Shown here one piece after another: positions 1-12,214 of a stretch of DNA of 64,000 bases (position 1 is its first letter; every line of letters starts with the position of its first letter). Both the position numbers and the translations under genes were made by a program. This DNA is from Monoplex corrugatus (taxonomy: Eukaryota; Mollusca; Gastropoda; Littorinimorpha; Ranellidae): the NCBI GenBank assembly GCA_030674185.1, contig JAPXFY010000023.1:15708686-15772685 (forward strand), given 5' to 3'. The notes under the pieces were generated by a model, which was not told the DNA's origin, made no database searches, and saw only the letters and a list, made by a program, of their open reading frames with translations.

Positions 1-77
1 AGCTGGTGAATAGGGTCAGGGAATGAAAAGGTTAAATTTTTGCAGTTTACAGATAGTGTGTGGGAGTCAAAGGGTTA
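1..77 (+). mobile_element. Right arm of a TTAA palindromic MITE (cut by window edge)
   Basis: Ends with the family's terminal motif GGGAGTCAAAGGGTTAA. The final TTAA (74-77) is shared with the start of the next copy, so two copies abut at one target site. The left part lies outside the window. Confidence 0.75.
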
Positions 78-268
78 ATCCTTTGACTCCCGCATCCTGC
101 CCACCAGCGTCCTGCATTGTCAACCATGATAGCAAAGGAAAAACTTAACCCTTTTGACTCCCTCACCTTTTCCACCAGCTTCCTGCAGGAAGCTGGTGGA
201 AAGGGTGAGGGAGTTAAAGGGTTAAGTTTTTGCAGTTGGTGGATAGGGTGCAGGAATCAAAGCGTTAA
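74..268. mobile_element. TTAA-flanked palindromic MITE (piggyBac-like)
   Basis: TTAA (74-77) is followed by a CTTTGACTCCCGCATCC-type terminus, and the mirror-image terminus ends at TTAA (265-268). The centre (about 149-227) is a near-perfect hairpin carrying its own inner copy of the terminal motif on both sides. It contains no coding sequence. The TTAA target and CCCTTT-like termini suggest the piggyBac superfamily; this is inference because no transposase is present. Confidence 0.8.
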
Positions 269-1001
269 GACGGGCAGCTAACAAGCTGATTTTATGTATG
301 AGGCCGGGACTGAACTCTGTTTAAAACTCGAAACCCCAATCTTTGACTTTGAGCCAGTGGTTCGCTCCAAAACCAAAGTCAGATTGGTTACAACTATAGG
401 AAACGCTGCAGCAATGTCGAGATCTAAAGGAGCAGTGATGCATTATTCAGTAGAAACTTCCACAGACTGAGGCCCATGCCCCAGATTGCCACCACGACAG
501 CTGGGCACTACCCTGCTCATCACGCCAGTCATACTCTTCCCTTTCTCCTGCATAAATATACATCCAGCGCCATGGTAACCCCAGGTGAAAAATAGCAGGG
601 ACTGACCCAGGTAATTGGCACGGTCACCAGGGGGGATTACAGGACTTGTTGAAGACCACAGCTTTCCTCCTGACCATCTGGACATGGACAGACCATCGTC
701 AGGCAGACCTAAGCCCCAATGCAGAAAGAAGGAAATGGAAGACGGAGGTTAATTTGCACGTTCAAGGAAGGGGAAAACGGGAGCGGGCTAGACCAGGTCA
801 TTTGCATGTTCTGACGCTGGCAAAGAAGCTGGGGTCAATTATCATGTAAACGACCGGGATTACAGATAATCCTGTAATGTCTTACCGATCTGTGACGTCC
901 TGGGTACCACACCACTACCTTGTGTTGGCGAGGTAAAATGCTAGTAGTCTCTACACAAGACGCAAGTCACGTTTCGCTAAAACTGAGACTAGTGGTGTCG
1001 T
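269..1001. other. Non-repetitive stretch without recognisable gene
   Basis: No family, RNA gene or array recognised. Short frames on both strands (up to 80 codons) have no conserved motif. The first 45 bp resemble 18817-18860, which also directly follows a MITE of the same family, so these two insertions may sit in related older repeats. Confidence 0.5.
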
Positions 1002-1007
1002 TTGTTC

Positions 1008-1490
1008 CTTCTCTGTCCTCCCATTTCTTTGCCCCCCCCCCCCCCCCCCACCATCTCTCTCTCTCGCTCCCTCCCTTACTCTTTCTCTTTGTCTAACACA
1101 TTCGCTCTGTATCAAAAGCTTGCTATCTTTCTTCTCTGTCTCTCATTTTCATCTGTCTGTCTAGTACACGTTCGCTCTGTGCCTGATGTCACACGTCATT
1201 TTGCTCTTCTCTGTCTGTCGTCTTCTCTTTCTCTGTACATCTAACTCGCCAACATTTTTCTATGTGCCTATTGCTTGCTGGCTTTTTTTTTTTTTTTTTT
1301 TTTTTGTCTGTCCGTCTTTTTTTTTATGCATCTGTCTGTTTATCTAGCACACACACACACACACACACACACTCTCTCTCTCTCTCATCTAGCAATCTCT
1401 CATCTAGCACTCTCTCTCTCTCTTTCTCTGTCTCTCTCTTATCAAGCACTCTCTCTCTCTCACTCTCTCTCTTATCAAGCACTCTCTCTC

Positions 1491-1523
<33 letters not shown>

Positions 1524-1530
1524 GTTTTCT
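1008..1530. repeat. Pyrimidine-rich low-complexity tract with CA and CT microsatellites
   Basis: The plus strand is almost all C and T. It contains a C run near 1033-1049, a T run near 1281-1304, (CA)n near 1349-1372 and (CT)n to about 1521, including three repeats of a CTCTTATCAAGCACTCTCTC-like unit. The long frames here are products of low complexity. Confidence 0.85.
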
Positions 1531-1990
1531 TTCACTCGTTCCTTCTGTCTGACAGTTTCTCTTACTGTCACACTCTTTTCTCTGTCAATCTGACTCTCCT
1601 GCTCTCTTTTTCTCGTGTTTTCCCCCCTCTGACCTTTTCGGCAAATTTTCTGTCTCAATGTATCGACACAGTGTACGTGAAAAACCCGCAATACCTCAGC
1701 CATTGTGGACTCTGTTCCTCGTCTGAAGTCATCAGAATGTCAAAATTCAGTCTCAGATGTCTGACTCTGAGCCAATACTCATGTCCAGGTTCAAGTCAAT
1801 ACTCACTATTTCCAGGCGGTGTAGACGTCTTGTCTAGCGTTATCAGAACTGTCACATTTTTCTGCCTCCCACAACTCACTTCAGTTTCAAACACTCCTTC
1901 AAATCACCAAAATGGACTTCACCGTACCAACAGTGATAGGCTGATAAAATACCAGTATGATAAAATACCAGTATAAAAACAGACTAGGTA
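1531..1990. other. No recognisable feature
   Basis: Mixed sequence with a short tandem CCAGTATGATAAAATA duplication near 1952-1973. No gene, RNA or known element seen. Confidence 0.4.
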
Positions 1991-1994
1991 AAAC

Positions 1995-2112
1995 ACGGAC
2001 TAGATAGGGCCTCAGGACCTGGCCAACTCGAGGGTTTATGTGCAGGCTTAAGGCTTGTGTCATGATAACCATACACATGGCACCTGTGACGTTAGTGCAT
2101 ATGGAATTCGTT
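1995..2112 (+). repeat. Dispersed repeat, copy 1 (second copy at 8945-9070)
   Basis: Shares GGGTTTATGTGCAGGCTTAA and CACATGGCACCTGTGACGTT with 8945-9070 in the same order and spacing. The family is unknown. Confidence 0.7.
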
Positions 2113-2173
2113 CCAAGCGCGGAGACGTCGCCTTGAGAAACTGAAACTGATACAGGGAATGCAGACAGGCACC

Positions 2174-5100
2174 AAAGTAAAGTATGGTATGATATAAGGG
2201 TTGTTAACCTGTAAAGTATTGTGATACAAGGGTTGTTAACCTGTAAAGTATAGTGTGATATGAGGGTTGTAAAGCATGGTGTGATGTGAGGGTTGTTAAC
2301 CTATAAAGCATGGTGTGATGTGAGGGTTATTAACCTGTAAAGCATGGTGTGATGTGAGGGTTGTTAACCTATAAAGTATGGTTGATGAGGGTTGTTAACC
2401 TGTAAAGTATGGTGTGATATGAGGGTTGTAAAGTATGGTGTGATATAAGGGTTGTTAACCTGTAAAGCATGGTGTGATGTGAGGGTTGTTAACCTGTAAA
2501 GTATGGTGTGATGTGAGGGTTGTTAACCTGTAAAGCATGGTGTGTGATGTAGGGTTGTTAACCTATAAAGCATGGTGTGACATGAGGGTTGTTAACCTGT
2601 AAAGCATGGTGTGATATAAGCGTTGTTAACCTGTAAAGCATGGTGTGATATGAGGGTTGTTAACCTGTAAAGCATGGTGTGATGTGAGGGTTGTTAACCT
2701 GTAAAGTATGGTGTGATATAAGGGTTGTTAACCTGTAGAGTATGGTGTGATGTGAGGGTTGTTAACCTGTAAAGTATGGTGTGATGTGAGGGTTGTTAAC
2801 CTGTAAAGTATGGTTTGATATAAGGGTTGTTAACCTGTAAAGTATGGTGTGATATGATGGTTGTTAACCTGTAAAGTATGGTGTGATGTGAGGGTTGTTA
2901 ACCTGTAAAGTATGGTGTGATGTGAGGTTGTTAACCTGTAAAGTATGGTGTGATATAAGGGTTGTTAACCTGTAGAGTATGGTGTGATGTGAGGGTTGTT
3001 AACCTGTAAAGTATGGTGTGATGTGAGGGTTGTTAACCTGTAAAGTATGGTTTGATATAAGGGTTGTTAACCTGTAAAGTATGGTGTGATATGATGGTTG
3101 TTAACCTGTAAAGTATGGTGTGATGTGAGGGTTGTTAACCTGTAAAGTATGGTGTGATGTGGGGGTTGTTAACCTGTAAAGTATGGTGTGATATAAGGAT
3201 TGTTAACCTGTAGAGTATGGTGTGATATAGCGTTGTTAACCTGTAAAGTATGGTGTGATGTGAGGGTTGTTAACCTGTAAAGCATGGTGTGATGTGAGGG
3301 TTGTTAACCTGTAAAGTATGGTGTGATATGAGGTTGTTAACCTGTAAAGTATGGTGTGATGTGAGGTTGTTAACATGTAAAGTATGGTGTGATGTGAGGG
3401 TTGTTAACCTGTAAAGCATGGTGTGATGTAGGGTTGTTAACCTGTAAAGTATGGTGTGATATGAGGTTGTTAACCTGTAAAGTATGGTGTGATGTGAGGT
3501 TGTTAACCTGTAAAGTATGGTGTGATAATGAGGGTTGTTAACCTGTAAAGTATGGTGTGATATGAGGTTGTTAACCTGTAAAGTATGTTGTGATGTGAGG
3601 TTGTTAACCTGTAAAGTATGGTGTGATGTGAGGGTTGTTAACCTGTAAAGCATGGTGTGATGTGAGGGTTGTTAACCTGTAAAGTATGGTGTGATGTGAG
3701 GGTTGTTAACCTGTAAAGTATGTTGTGATGTGAGGGTTGTTAACCTGTAAAGCATGGTGTGATGTGAGGGTTGTTAACCTGTAAAGTATGGTGTGATGTG
3801 AGGGTTGTTAACCTGTAAAGTATGGTGTGATATGAGGGTTGTTAACCTGTAAAGTATGGTGTGATGTGAGGTTGTTAACATGTAAAGTATGGTGTGATAT
3901 GATGTTGTTAACCTGTAAAGCATGGTGTGATGTGAGGGTTGTTAACCTGTAAAGTATGGTGTGATGTGAGGGTTGTTAACCTGTAAAGTATGGTGTGATA
4001 TAAGGATTGTTAACCTGTAGAGTATGGTGTGATATAAGCGTTGTTAACCTGTAAAGTATGGTGTGATGTGAGGGTTGTTAACCTGTAAAGCATGGTGTGA
4101 TGTGAGGGTTGTTAACCTGTAAAGTATGGTGTGATATGAGGGTTGTTAAACCTGTAAAGTATGGTGTGATGTGAGGTTGTTAACATGTAAAGTATGGTGT
4201 GATGTGAGGGTTGTTAACCTGTAAAGCATGGTGTGATGTGAGGGTTGTTAACCTGTAAAGTATGGTGTGATATGAGGTTGTTAACCTGTAAAGTATGGTG
4301 TGATGTGAGGTTGTTAACCTGTAAAGTATGGTGTGATATGAGGGTTGTTAACCTGTAAAGTATGGTGTGATATGAGGGTTGTTAACCTGTAAAGTATGTT
4401 GTGATGTGAGGTTGTTAACCTGTAAAGTATGGTGTGATGTGGGGGTTGTTAACCTGTAAAGCATGGTGTGATGTGAGGGTTGTTAACCTGTAAAGTATGG
4501 TGTGATGTGAGGGTTGTTAACCTGTAAAGTATGTTGTGATGTGAGGTTGTTAACCTGTAAAGCATGGTGTGATGTGAGGGTTGTTAACCTGTAAAGTATG
4601 GTGTGATGTGAGGGTTGTTAACCTGTAAAGTATGGTGTGATATGAGGGTTGTTAACCTGTAAAGTATGGTGTGATGTGAGGTTGTTAACATGTAAAGTAT
4701 GGTGTGATATGTTGTTAACCTGTAAAGCATGGTGTGATGTGAGGTTGTTAACCTGTAAAGTATGGTGTGATATGAGGTTGTTAACCTGTAAAGTATGGTG
4801 TGATGTGAGGGTTGTTAACCTGTAAAGTATGGTGTGATATGAGGGTTGTTAACCTGTAAAGTATGTTGTGATGTGAGGTTGTTAACCTGTAAAGTATGGT
4901 GTGATTGAGGGTTGTTAACCTGTAAAGCATGGTGTGATGTGAGGGTTGTTAACCTGTAAAGTATGGTGTGATGTGAGGGTTGTTAACCTGTAAAGTATGT
5001 TGGATGTGAGGGTTGTTAACCTGTAAAGCATGGTGTGATGTGAGGGTTGTTAACCTGTAAAGTATGGTGTGATATGAGGGTTAACCTTAAAGTATGGTGT

Positions 5101-5965
5101 GATATGAAGGTTGTTAACCTGTAAAGTATGGCGTGATATGAGGGTTATTAACCTGTAAAGTATGGTGTGATGTGAGGGTTGTTAACCTGTAAAGTATGGT
5201 GTGATATGAGGGTTAACCTTAAAGTATGGTGTGATATGAGGTTGTTAACCTGTAAAGTATGGGTGATATGAGGGTTATTAACCTGTAAAGTATGGTGTGA
5301 TGTGAGGTTGTTAACCTGTAAAGTATGGTGTGATGAGGGTTATTAACTTGTAAAGTATGGTGTGATATGAGGGTTATTAACCTGTAAAGCATGGTGTGAT
5401 GTGAGGGTTGTTAACCTGTAAAGTATGGTGTGATATGAGGGTTGTTAACCTGTAAAAGTATGGTGTGATGTGTGAGGGTTGTTAACCTGTAAAGCATGGT
5501 GTGATATGAGGGTTATTAACCTGTAAAGCATGGTGTGATATGAGGGTTATTAACCTGTAAAGCATGGTGTGATATGAGGGTTATTAACCTGTAAAGTATG
5601 GTGTGATATGAGGGTTGTTAACCTGTAAAGCATGGTGTGATGAGGGTTATTAACCTGTAAAGCATGGTGTGATATGAGGGTTATTAACCTGTAAAGCATG
5701 GTGTGATATGAGGGTTATTAACCTGTAAAGTATGGTGTGATATGAGGGTTGTTAACCTGTAAAGCATGGTGTGATGTGAGGGTTGTTAACCTGTAAAGTA
5801 TGGTGTGATGTGAGGGTTGTTAACCTGTAAAGTATGGCGTGATGAGGATTTAGCCTGTAACGATGGTGTGAGGTTAACAGTTTGACTAACCTGTAAAGTA
5901 TGGTGTGATGTGAGGGTTGTTAACCTGTAAAGTGTGGTGTGAGGTTAAGGTTGGAATAACCTGTA
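2174..5965. repeat. 3.8-kb minisatellite, 33-34 bp unit, about 110 copies
   Basis: The unit reads TTGTTAACCTGTAAAGTATG followed by GTGTGATGTGAGGG; variants differ by one G and by GTATGG/GCATGG and GATGTG/GATATG changes. Variant order repeats at about 237 bp (rare GTAGAG at 2735 and 2972) and about 807 bp (GATATAAGGAT at 3190 and 3997), so blocks of many units were duplicated together. The edges decay after 5830. Confidence 0.97.
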
Positions 5966-6041
5966 ACTTAATGCTGACCAAAGTATCAAAAAAAAAAAGT
6001 TTTCAGGAACCTTGCTTAATGCCAAAGAGCTCTTTGATACG

Positions 6042-6068
6042 TGCGTGCGTGTGTGTGTGTGTGTGTGG

Positions 6069-6116
<48 letters not shown>

Positions 6117-6150
6117 TTTGTGTGTGTGTGCGCGTGTGCGTGTGTGTTTG
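6042..6150. repeat. (GT)n microsatellite
   Basis: Nearly pure GT/CA alternation with a few GC interruptions. No coding content. Confidence 0.95.
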
Positions 6151-6329
6151 TACAGGTAGCAGTATTGACCATTCCCATCAACATCAATCTACACAAGTGG
6201 TAAGGGAGGATCGATCACAGGGAGGTTAATTACAGTCCCCTCCTCTCCCCACTCCCACCCTCCTCCCCGCCACACTGAGGTAACAGCTACCTCTGGGGCA
6301 ATATACTCCTACACTAGCACGCTTCTGGG

Positions 6330-6547
6330 TACACACGTTCACCTCTTGCCTTTCCCATCTGAATGCATGGGTTCAAACCTGGCTCCAGAAAGAATGTGGA
6401 CGACTGGTTCTGCTGATACAGCCATGGGCTCAAGATCTGAATGTCTGAAGTTCAATCCCTGCTCGTAACATAAAACTTGGCTTGAATCTTGCCTATCCTA
6501 ATGCTCTTACCATTCTATGGCATCAGTTTAGTGTTTCATAGATCTCC
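6330..6547 (+). mobile_element. Dimeric tRNA-derived SINE
   Basis: There are two tRNA-like T-arm/B-box motifs in tandem: GGGTTCAAACC (about 6370) and AGTTCAATCCC (about 6450). The second unit also has an anticodon-arm-like GGGCTCAAGATCTG. The order, spacing and body sequence are matched in reverse complement at 32463-32675, including the 3' segment CATTCTATGGCATCAG (6511). The SINE assignment is inference from the internal promoter-like boxes and the second copy. Confidence 0.6.
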
Positions 6548-6639
6548 ACCTTCCAATTCAAGCTCTCGCCAACGCACTGGATTTTGCATAGGTTCAAAGA
6601 ATCTGTCAGATTATCAAAGACAGTGCATATGGAATTTGT

Positions 6640-7100
6640 TAGAGTGTAGTAAATCCATCTTGAACAGATTCAATCATTAAGTTCAATTCGAGAATGGATG
6701 ATTTTTGTCTTCCAACAGTAAAGATAATGACATAATACATAACAATGCTTGGACCCAATTTCCCAGTCTGAAGTTGCCAGAATCTTCTTGACAGTGCTAA
6801 AATCTTTGTATCTAGTATTGCTAAAATCTGCATGTCTGATGTTTAATTAAATGTCCATGTCTGACACGGCTAAAATCTTAAGTCTAACAATGCTAAAAAT
6901 CTAAATGCCTAAAACCGTTAAAATTTCCATGTTTAATGTTGTATAAATCTCCATGTCTGACATTGCTAAATCTTCATTTCTCACACTGCTAAACTCTTCA
7001 TGACTGACACTGCTAAAATTTCCTCTGACGCCGTTAAAATCTACATTTAGAGCAAAAAAACAACCCACATACGACATACAACAGTAAGTGGACATTTCTG
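6640..7100. repeat. Decayed tandem repeat around a CATGTCTGACACTGCTAAAA motif
   Basis: At least ten imperfect copies of an ATGTCTGA-CACTGCTAAAATCT-like unit, spaced irregularly at about 33-38 bp. This looks like an old, unhomogenised array. Confidence 0.6.
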
Positions 7101-7239
7101 TGCAAGTGGTCTCCAGTTCACCCAGCTGTGAGTGGAAATCTGAACCTGTTCAAGGTGAGTGGAAGGAAAAGCAGTGAAACAAAGGAAACAGTTGAGATCT
7201 CTACCACCTCATTCCCCTATGACCTCAGTGTTATGGGAC

Positions 7240-8097
7240 AGCATTTACCTTACTAGTTCTGTGGTTTCCAGATATCTGATGCTAGCAGTTACCTGTCCAC
7301 AACTACATTCCCAGACATTACATGCTACGAGTTATCTGTCCACCAATATTACTGAATATCAGGGTTCTCAGATATAAGATGCTAACTGTCACCAGATCCT
7401 CAACTAGGGTTCTCAGATATAAGATGCTAACTGTCACCAGATCCTCAACTAGGGTACTCAGACATAAGATGCTAACTGTCACCAGATCCTCAACTAGGGT
7501 ACTCAGATATAAGATGCTAACTGTCACCAGATCCTCAACTAGGGTACTCAGATATACGATGCTAACTGTCACCAGATCCTCAACTAGGTACTCAGATATA
7601 AGATGCTAACTGTCACCAGATCCTCAACTAGGTACTCAGATATACGATGCTAACTGTCACCAGATCCTCAACTAGGGTACTCAGATATAAGATGCTAACT
7701 GTCACCAGATCCTCAACTAGGTACTCAGATATAAGATGCTAACTGTCACCAGATCCTCAACTAGGTTCTCAGATATACGATGCTAACTGTCACCAGATCC
7801 TCAACTAGGTACTCAGATATAAGATGCTAACAGTCACCAGATCCTCAACTAGGATTACTCAGATATAAGATGCTAACAGTCACCAGATCCTCAACTAGGT
7901 TCTCAGATATAAGATGCTAACATCACCAGATCCTCAACTAGGTACTCAGATATAAGATGCTAACAGTCACCAGATCCTCAACAAGGGTACTCAGATATAA
8001 GATGCTAATATCACCAGATCCTCAACTAGGTTCTCACATATAAGATGCTAACAGTCACCAGATCCTCAACTAGGGTTCTCAGATATACGATGCTGTC
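7240..8097. repeat. 44-45 bp minisatellite, about 17 clean copies with degenerate edges
   Basis: The unit contains ACTCAGATATAAGATGCTAA and CTGTCACCAGATCCTCAACT. The clean array is 7361-8095. The left flank (7240-7360) holds diverged units such as TTCCAGATATCTGATGCTAG, so a young expansion sits on older repeat material. Confidence 0.95.
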
Positions 8098-8419
8098 AAC
8101 CAAATCTCAACAAGGGTTTTCCTACACATTAGAACTAGCAGACAATTAATCCTGAGCTACGATTTCAAGAGATCAGCTTACAGCTTTGGTGGTACAACTA
8201 CAAGTCCACAAGACTACGTCAGGATACCCAACGCCGTCCATCAGTTTAGAATTCCCACACACACATCAGATGATAGCGGTCTGCAGGTGCCAATTCCCAG
8301 ATGTGGAGACCCAGATCAGGTTACATTTGGTGATAAAAAGTCCCCAGATACCACGATCAGAAGACGATCGTCTAATGGTCGTAATCCATCCAGTCCTTTT
8401 CTCTTTCACCTTCCACTCT
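8098..8419. other. No recognisable gene
   Basis: Possibly very decayed units of the preceding array. An 87-codon open frame (8186-8449) shows no conserved motif and runs into the SINE at 8420; I do not call it a gene. Confidence 0.35.
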
Positions 8420-8640
8420 CTAGGGAGACGACTGGCAGAATGGTTCTGACGTTCGCCTGCCAATAACTAAACTCGAGGTTCCAGGGTTCGCTCCCCGTAA
8501 AGGCCTCGACTTTTCTCCTCTCTGGAAAATCCAACTGAACGTCTAGTCCTTCGGAAGGGGATGAAAAAAGAGTCGGACCCGCGTGCCTTCCGGCTGCGCA
8601 TGCTAAAGATTCCACGACAGTTAAATCGTGAAGAGCAAGC
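8420..8640 (+). mobile_element. tRNA-derived SINE
   Basis: The tRNA-like head has an A-box-like GGCAGAATGGTTCTGACG and a B-box-like CCAGGGTTCGCTCCC. It is followed by CTAGTCCTTCGGAAGGGGAT, a body motif I associate from memory with snail SINEs. No target duplication identified. The mismatched tRNA stem argues against a functional tRNA gene. Confidence 0.6.
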
Positions 8641-8894
8641 ATGCCGTGCTTGGTTGGAGTGGGTGATTTCCAGTGGCAGCTAAAGATTACACACAGCTGA
8701 AAATTGTGAAGACAGGCAGTGCCAGCTGCCTTGGTATAAAATATTGAAGAGAGAGGTTGATTTCCCAGGTCCCACTCCTTGAAGACCAGTTAGCCTTCTT
8801 GCCTTTCTGAAGTCTTGGTACAAAAATTTGAAAAGAAATATGAATCTGAATCGAGGGAGAGGGGATGGCCCCCGCCCTCTTGGTGCTGGCCCCG

Positions 8895-9075
8895 GGAAAA
8901 AGTTGAGGTCTCTGCCACCTCACTAACCTACGACCCCAGGGTTATGGCACTATCTAGGTAGGACCTCAAGACTTGGCCAGCTCATGGGTTTATGTGCAGG
9001 CTTAAGGCTTGTGCCGTGATCATTCTGGATCTTTTCCATCACATGGCACCTGTGACGTTAGCGCAGATGGGACAA
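8895..9075 (+). repeat. Dispersed repeat, copy 2
   Basis: 8945-9070 matches 1995-2112. The preceding part (GTCTCTGCCACCTCAC, near 8908) resembles 7195-7240 and, inverted, 31553-31595, so the family is longer than the shared block. A TTAA MITE follows directly. Confidence 0.65.
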
Positions 9076-9078
9076 ACA

Positions 9079-9285
9079 TTAACTCCTTGACTCCCGCATC
9101 TTATCCACCAACTGCAAAAATTTAACCTTTTGATCCCTCACCCTATGAAGGAATCAAAGGGTTAAATTTTTGCTAATATGGCTGGCAATGCAGAATACTG
9201 GTGGATAAAGTGCAGGAGTCAAAGGGTTAAGTTTTTGCTTTGCTAGCATGGCTGGCAATGCAGCATGTTGGTGGGCAGGGTGTGA
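9079..9285. mobile_element. TTAA MITE, degraded right end
   Basis: TTAA at 9079-9082, then the CTTGACTCCCGCATC terminus, inner hairpin motif and two right-arm modules (GGAGTCAAAGGGTTAAG near 9212). The final terminus is lost after 9280. Confidence 0.7.
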
Positions 9286-9355
9286 TATAATACTGTGTTT
9301 TAGCTGTTCAAAGTTCTTGAAGTGACTGAAAACTTGCAACACCCAAACAAGGCCA

Positions 9356-9840
9356 CCAAAGATTCTGACGGCAAAAGAAAAAAAATTCTGAAGACAAGTT
9401 TTCTTTACCTAAGATACTGATGGCAAAAGTTTTCTTTACCAAAGATTCTTATGGCAGATGTTTTCTTTACCAAAGATTCTTATGGCAAAAGTTTTTTTCT
9501 ACAAAAGATTCTTATGGCAGAAGTTTTCTTTACCAAAGATTCTTATGGCAGAAGTTTTCTTTACCAAAGATTCTTATGGCAGAAGTTTTCTTTACCAAAG
9601 ATTCTTATGGCAGAAGTTTTCTTTACCAAAGATTCTTATGGCAGAAGTTTTCTTTACCAAAGATTCTGACGGGCAGAAGTTTTCTCTAGAAAGATTCTAT
9701 GGCAGAAGTTTTCTTTACCAAAGATTCTTATAGGCAAAAGTTTTCTTTACCGAAGATTCTGACGGTAGAAGTTTTCTTTACCAAAGATACTGATGGCAAA
9801 AGTTTTCTTTACCAAAGATACTGATGGCAAAGATTTCTTG
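9356..9840. repeat. 31-bp minisatellite, about 15 copies
   Basis: The unit is AAAGATTCTTATGGCAGAAG plus TTTTCTTTACC. Units near both ends use GATACTGATGGCAAAAG. Frames of 72-91 codons here are repeat products. Confidence 0.95.
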
Positions 9841-10018
9841 AGATGAAATTTATTCATGGTGCTCTCAAGCTGTCAGCTCAAAACCACAAAGAAGTGCAGG
9901 CAGGAAAGTTGGAACAAAATGGCCAAGTTTCATCCTCTATACAAATGAAAATAGGGCCCGACCTGAACAACACAGCTGGTGCCTGTTTTTCCTGTAATGG
10001 GTGAAATCAGGATATAGC

Positions 10019-10133
<115 letters not shown>

Positions 10134-10384
10134 TAGCTTAACTCCAGTTAACATAAGAAAATGAACATATTTCTTTTTAGGGGGAAAAAAGAAAACGAAA
10201 GAAAGAAACAAGACACACAGACTTCCCCTTGCGAATCTCTCCTTTTTCTCCAGGAGGCTGACAAACAGAAAGATAAAGTGGACTTAGCATTCTCAAAGTC
10301 AAGGTCAGAAACGTCTTCCCCTTTCAGCCAAATGAATCTTGTGGGACAGATAATCCTCTGGACTCCGGCCATAGATGGGTCAAG

Positions 10385-10389
<5 letters not shown>

Positions 10390-10434
<45 letters not shown>

Positions 10435-10469
10435 GTGTGGTGTGTTGTGTGTGTGTGTGTGTGTGGTGT

Positions 10470-10506
<37 letters not shown>

Positions 10507-10595
10507 TGTGGTGTTTGTATGTGTGTCTCTGCGGCTGTGTGTGTCTCTCTCTCTGTCCCTGTCTCTCTCTGCCCCTGTCCCTGTCTCTGTCCCTG

Positions 10596-10655
<60 letters not shown>

Positions 10656-10746
10656 TGTGGTGTGTCGTGTCCGTGTGTGTCTCTGAGGATGTGTGTGCGT
10701 CTCTCTCTCTCTGTCCCTGTCTCTCTTTCTGTCCCTGTGTGTGTGT

Positions 10747-10817
<71 letters not shown>

Positions 10818-10877
10818 GTCTCTGAGGATGTGTGTGCGTCCTCTCTCTCTCTCTGTCCCTGTCTCTCTCTCTCTGCC

Positions 10878-10920
<43 letters not shown>

Positions 10921-10975
10921 TGCGTGCGTGTGCGTGCGTGCGTGCGTGCGTGCGTGTGTGTGTGTGTGTTGTGTG
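10390..10975. repeat. Compound (CT)n/(GT)n microsatellite with about 140-bp superstructure
   Basis: A (TC)n block is followed by long GT tracts interrupted about three times by a GTGTCTCTGAGGATGTGTGT / CTCTGTCCCTGTCTCTCT cassette (about 10525, 10675, 10815). The long open frames on both strands follow from the dinucleotide content. Confidence 0.95.
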
Positions 10976-11149
10976 TCTCGCATTACTTCACAGGCCAATA
11001 GAAGGCCAAGGCTGGTGGAAGTTGTTTACAGTTAACCAAGTCATGCATGTCTTTTGTCTCATACACTTAAAAACAACAGCAACAATGGTCGTAAGTATAG
11101 GCATTCATTCACTTAAACATTCACTCACAATGACAGATACAACTTAGGG

Positions 11150-11215
11150 GTACAAAGCTCATGAATACTGGAAGGGGAGGGAGGACAGGAGGGAGTGAGA
11201 AGAAGGGGTGAGTGA
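11150..11215 (+). repeat. Fragment of a dispersed repeat (also 12215-12372 and 40641-40970)
   Basis: Shares the GGAAGGGGAGGGAGGACAGG-type end seen at 12330 and, inverted, near 40660-40690. Family unknown. Confidence 0.45.
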
Positions 11216-11220
11216 GAAGG

Positions 11221-11278
11221 GGAGTAGTAGTATTAGTAGTAGTAGTAAAAGTAATAGTAGTAGTTGGTGGTGGTGGTG

Positions 11279-11312
<34 letters not shown>

Positions 11313-11895
11313 AAGAAGTAAAAGTAATAGAGTAGTAGTTGTTGTTGTAGTAGTTGTAGTAGGTGGTGTGGTGTGTGGTGTGGTGGTGTGGTGTGGTGGT
11401 AGAAGTAAAAGTAATAGAGTAGTAGTAGTATAGATAGTAGTGTGGTGGTGGTAGTAGTAAGTGGTGGTGTGGTGGTGGTAGTAGTAGTAAGTGGTGGTGG
11501 TGGTAGTAGTGGTAGTAGTAGTAGTAGTAGTAGTGGTGGGTGGTGGTGGTGGGTGTGTGTGTAGTAGTAGTAGTTGTAGTAGTTGTAGGTGGCGGTGGTG
11601 GTGGTAGTAGTAGTAGTAATAGAGTAGTAGTAGTAGTAGAAGTAGTTGTAGTAGTGGTGGTGGTGGTGGTGTAGTACTAGTAGTAGTAAGTGGTGGTGGT
11701 GGTAGTAGTAGAGTAGTAATAGTAGTAGTGGTAGTAGTAGAAGTAATAGTAGTAGTTGTAGTAGTAACAGCAGCAGTAGTAGTAGCAGTAGTTGTAGTAG
11801 TAGTACTAGTAACAGCAGCAGCAGTAGTAGTAGTGGTGGTGGTGATGATAGTAGTAGTAGTAATAGTAGGTAGTAGTAGTAGTAGTAATCATCTT
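11221..11895. repeat. (GTA/GTG/GTT)n trinucleotide tract
   Basis: About 670 bp of TAG/TGG/TTG triplets with frequent phase shifts. The Val/Ser-rich open frames have no gene-like features. Confidence 0.95.
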
Positions 11896-12214
11896 CTTCA
11901 TTATTATTACATGTATTATTACTATTATTATCAGCAGCAGCAGCATCACCACCATCATCATCAGTGTTTAATGTTCAGCCGATTGCCCACAGCCACATCT
12001 GGGCTAATACCATCTCACACCTGGAAAAGAGTATTAAGTTAAGTATATATACATATTACTGCTATCACGCAATTCATCCACAGATATGCCCATCCCAGTC
12101 TGCTGAATTGTTAATAACAATAGTAATAATAATAATAACAAAAGTATAATAATCATAATAATAATAATAATGATGATGACGATGATAATAATAGTATTAA
12201 CAATAATATTTACA
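11896..12214. repeat. ATT/CAT/ATA trinucleotide tracts around an element fragment
   Basis: (ATT)n and (CAG/CAT)n surround 11966-12065, which resembles the AAT-tailed family (AGCCGATTGCCCACAGCC versus AGCCGATTGCGCAGTC at 45542). (AAT)n/(GAT)n then fills 12120-12200. Confidence 0.7.

Noticed and set aside
10161..11147. 328-codon Cys/Val/Ser-rich frame and its 224-codon opposite-strand counterpart
   Set aside because: Compound CT/GT microsatellite.
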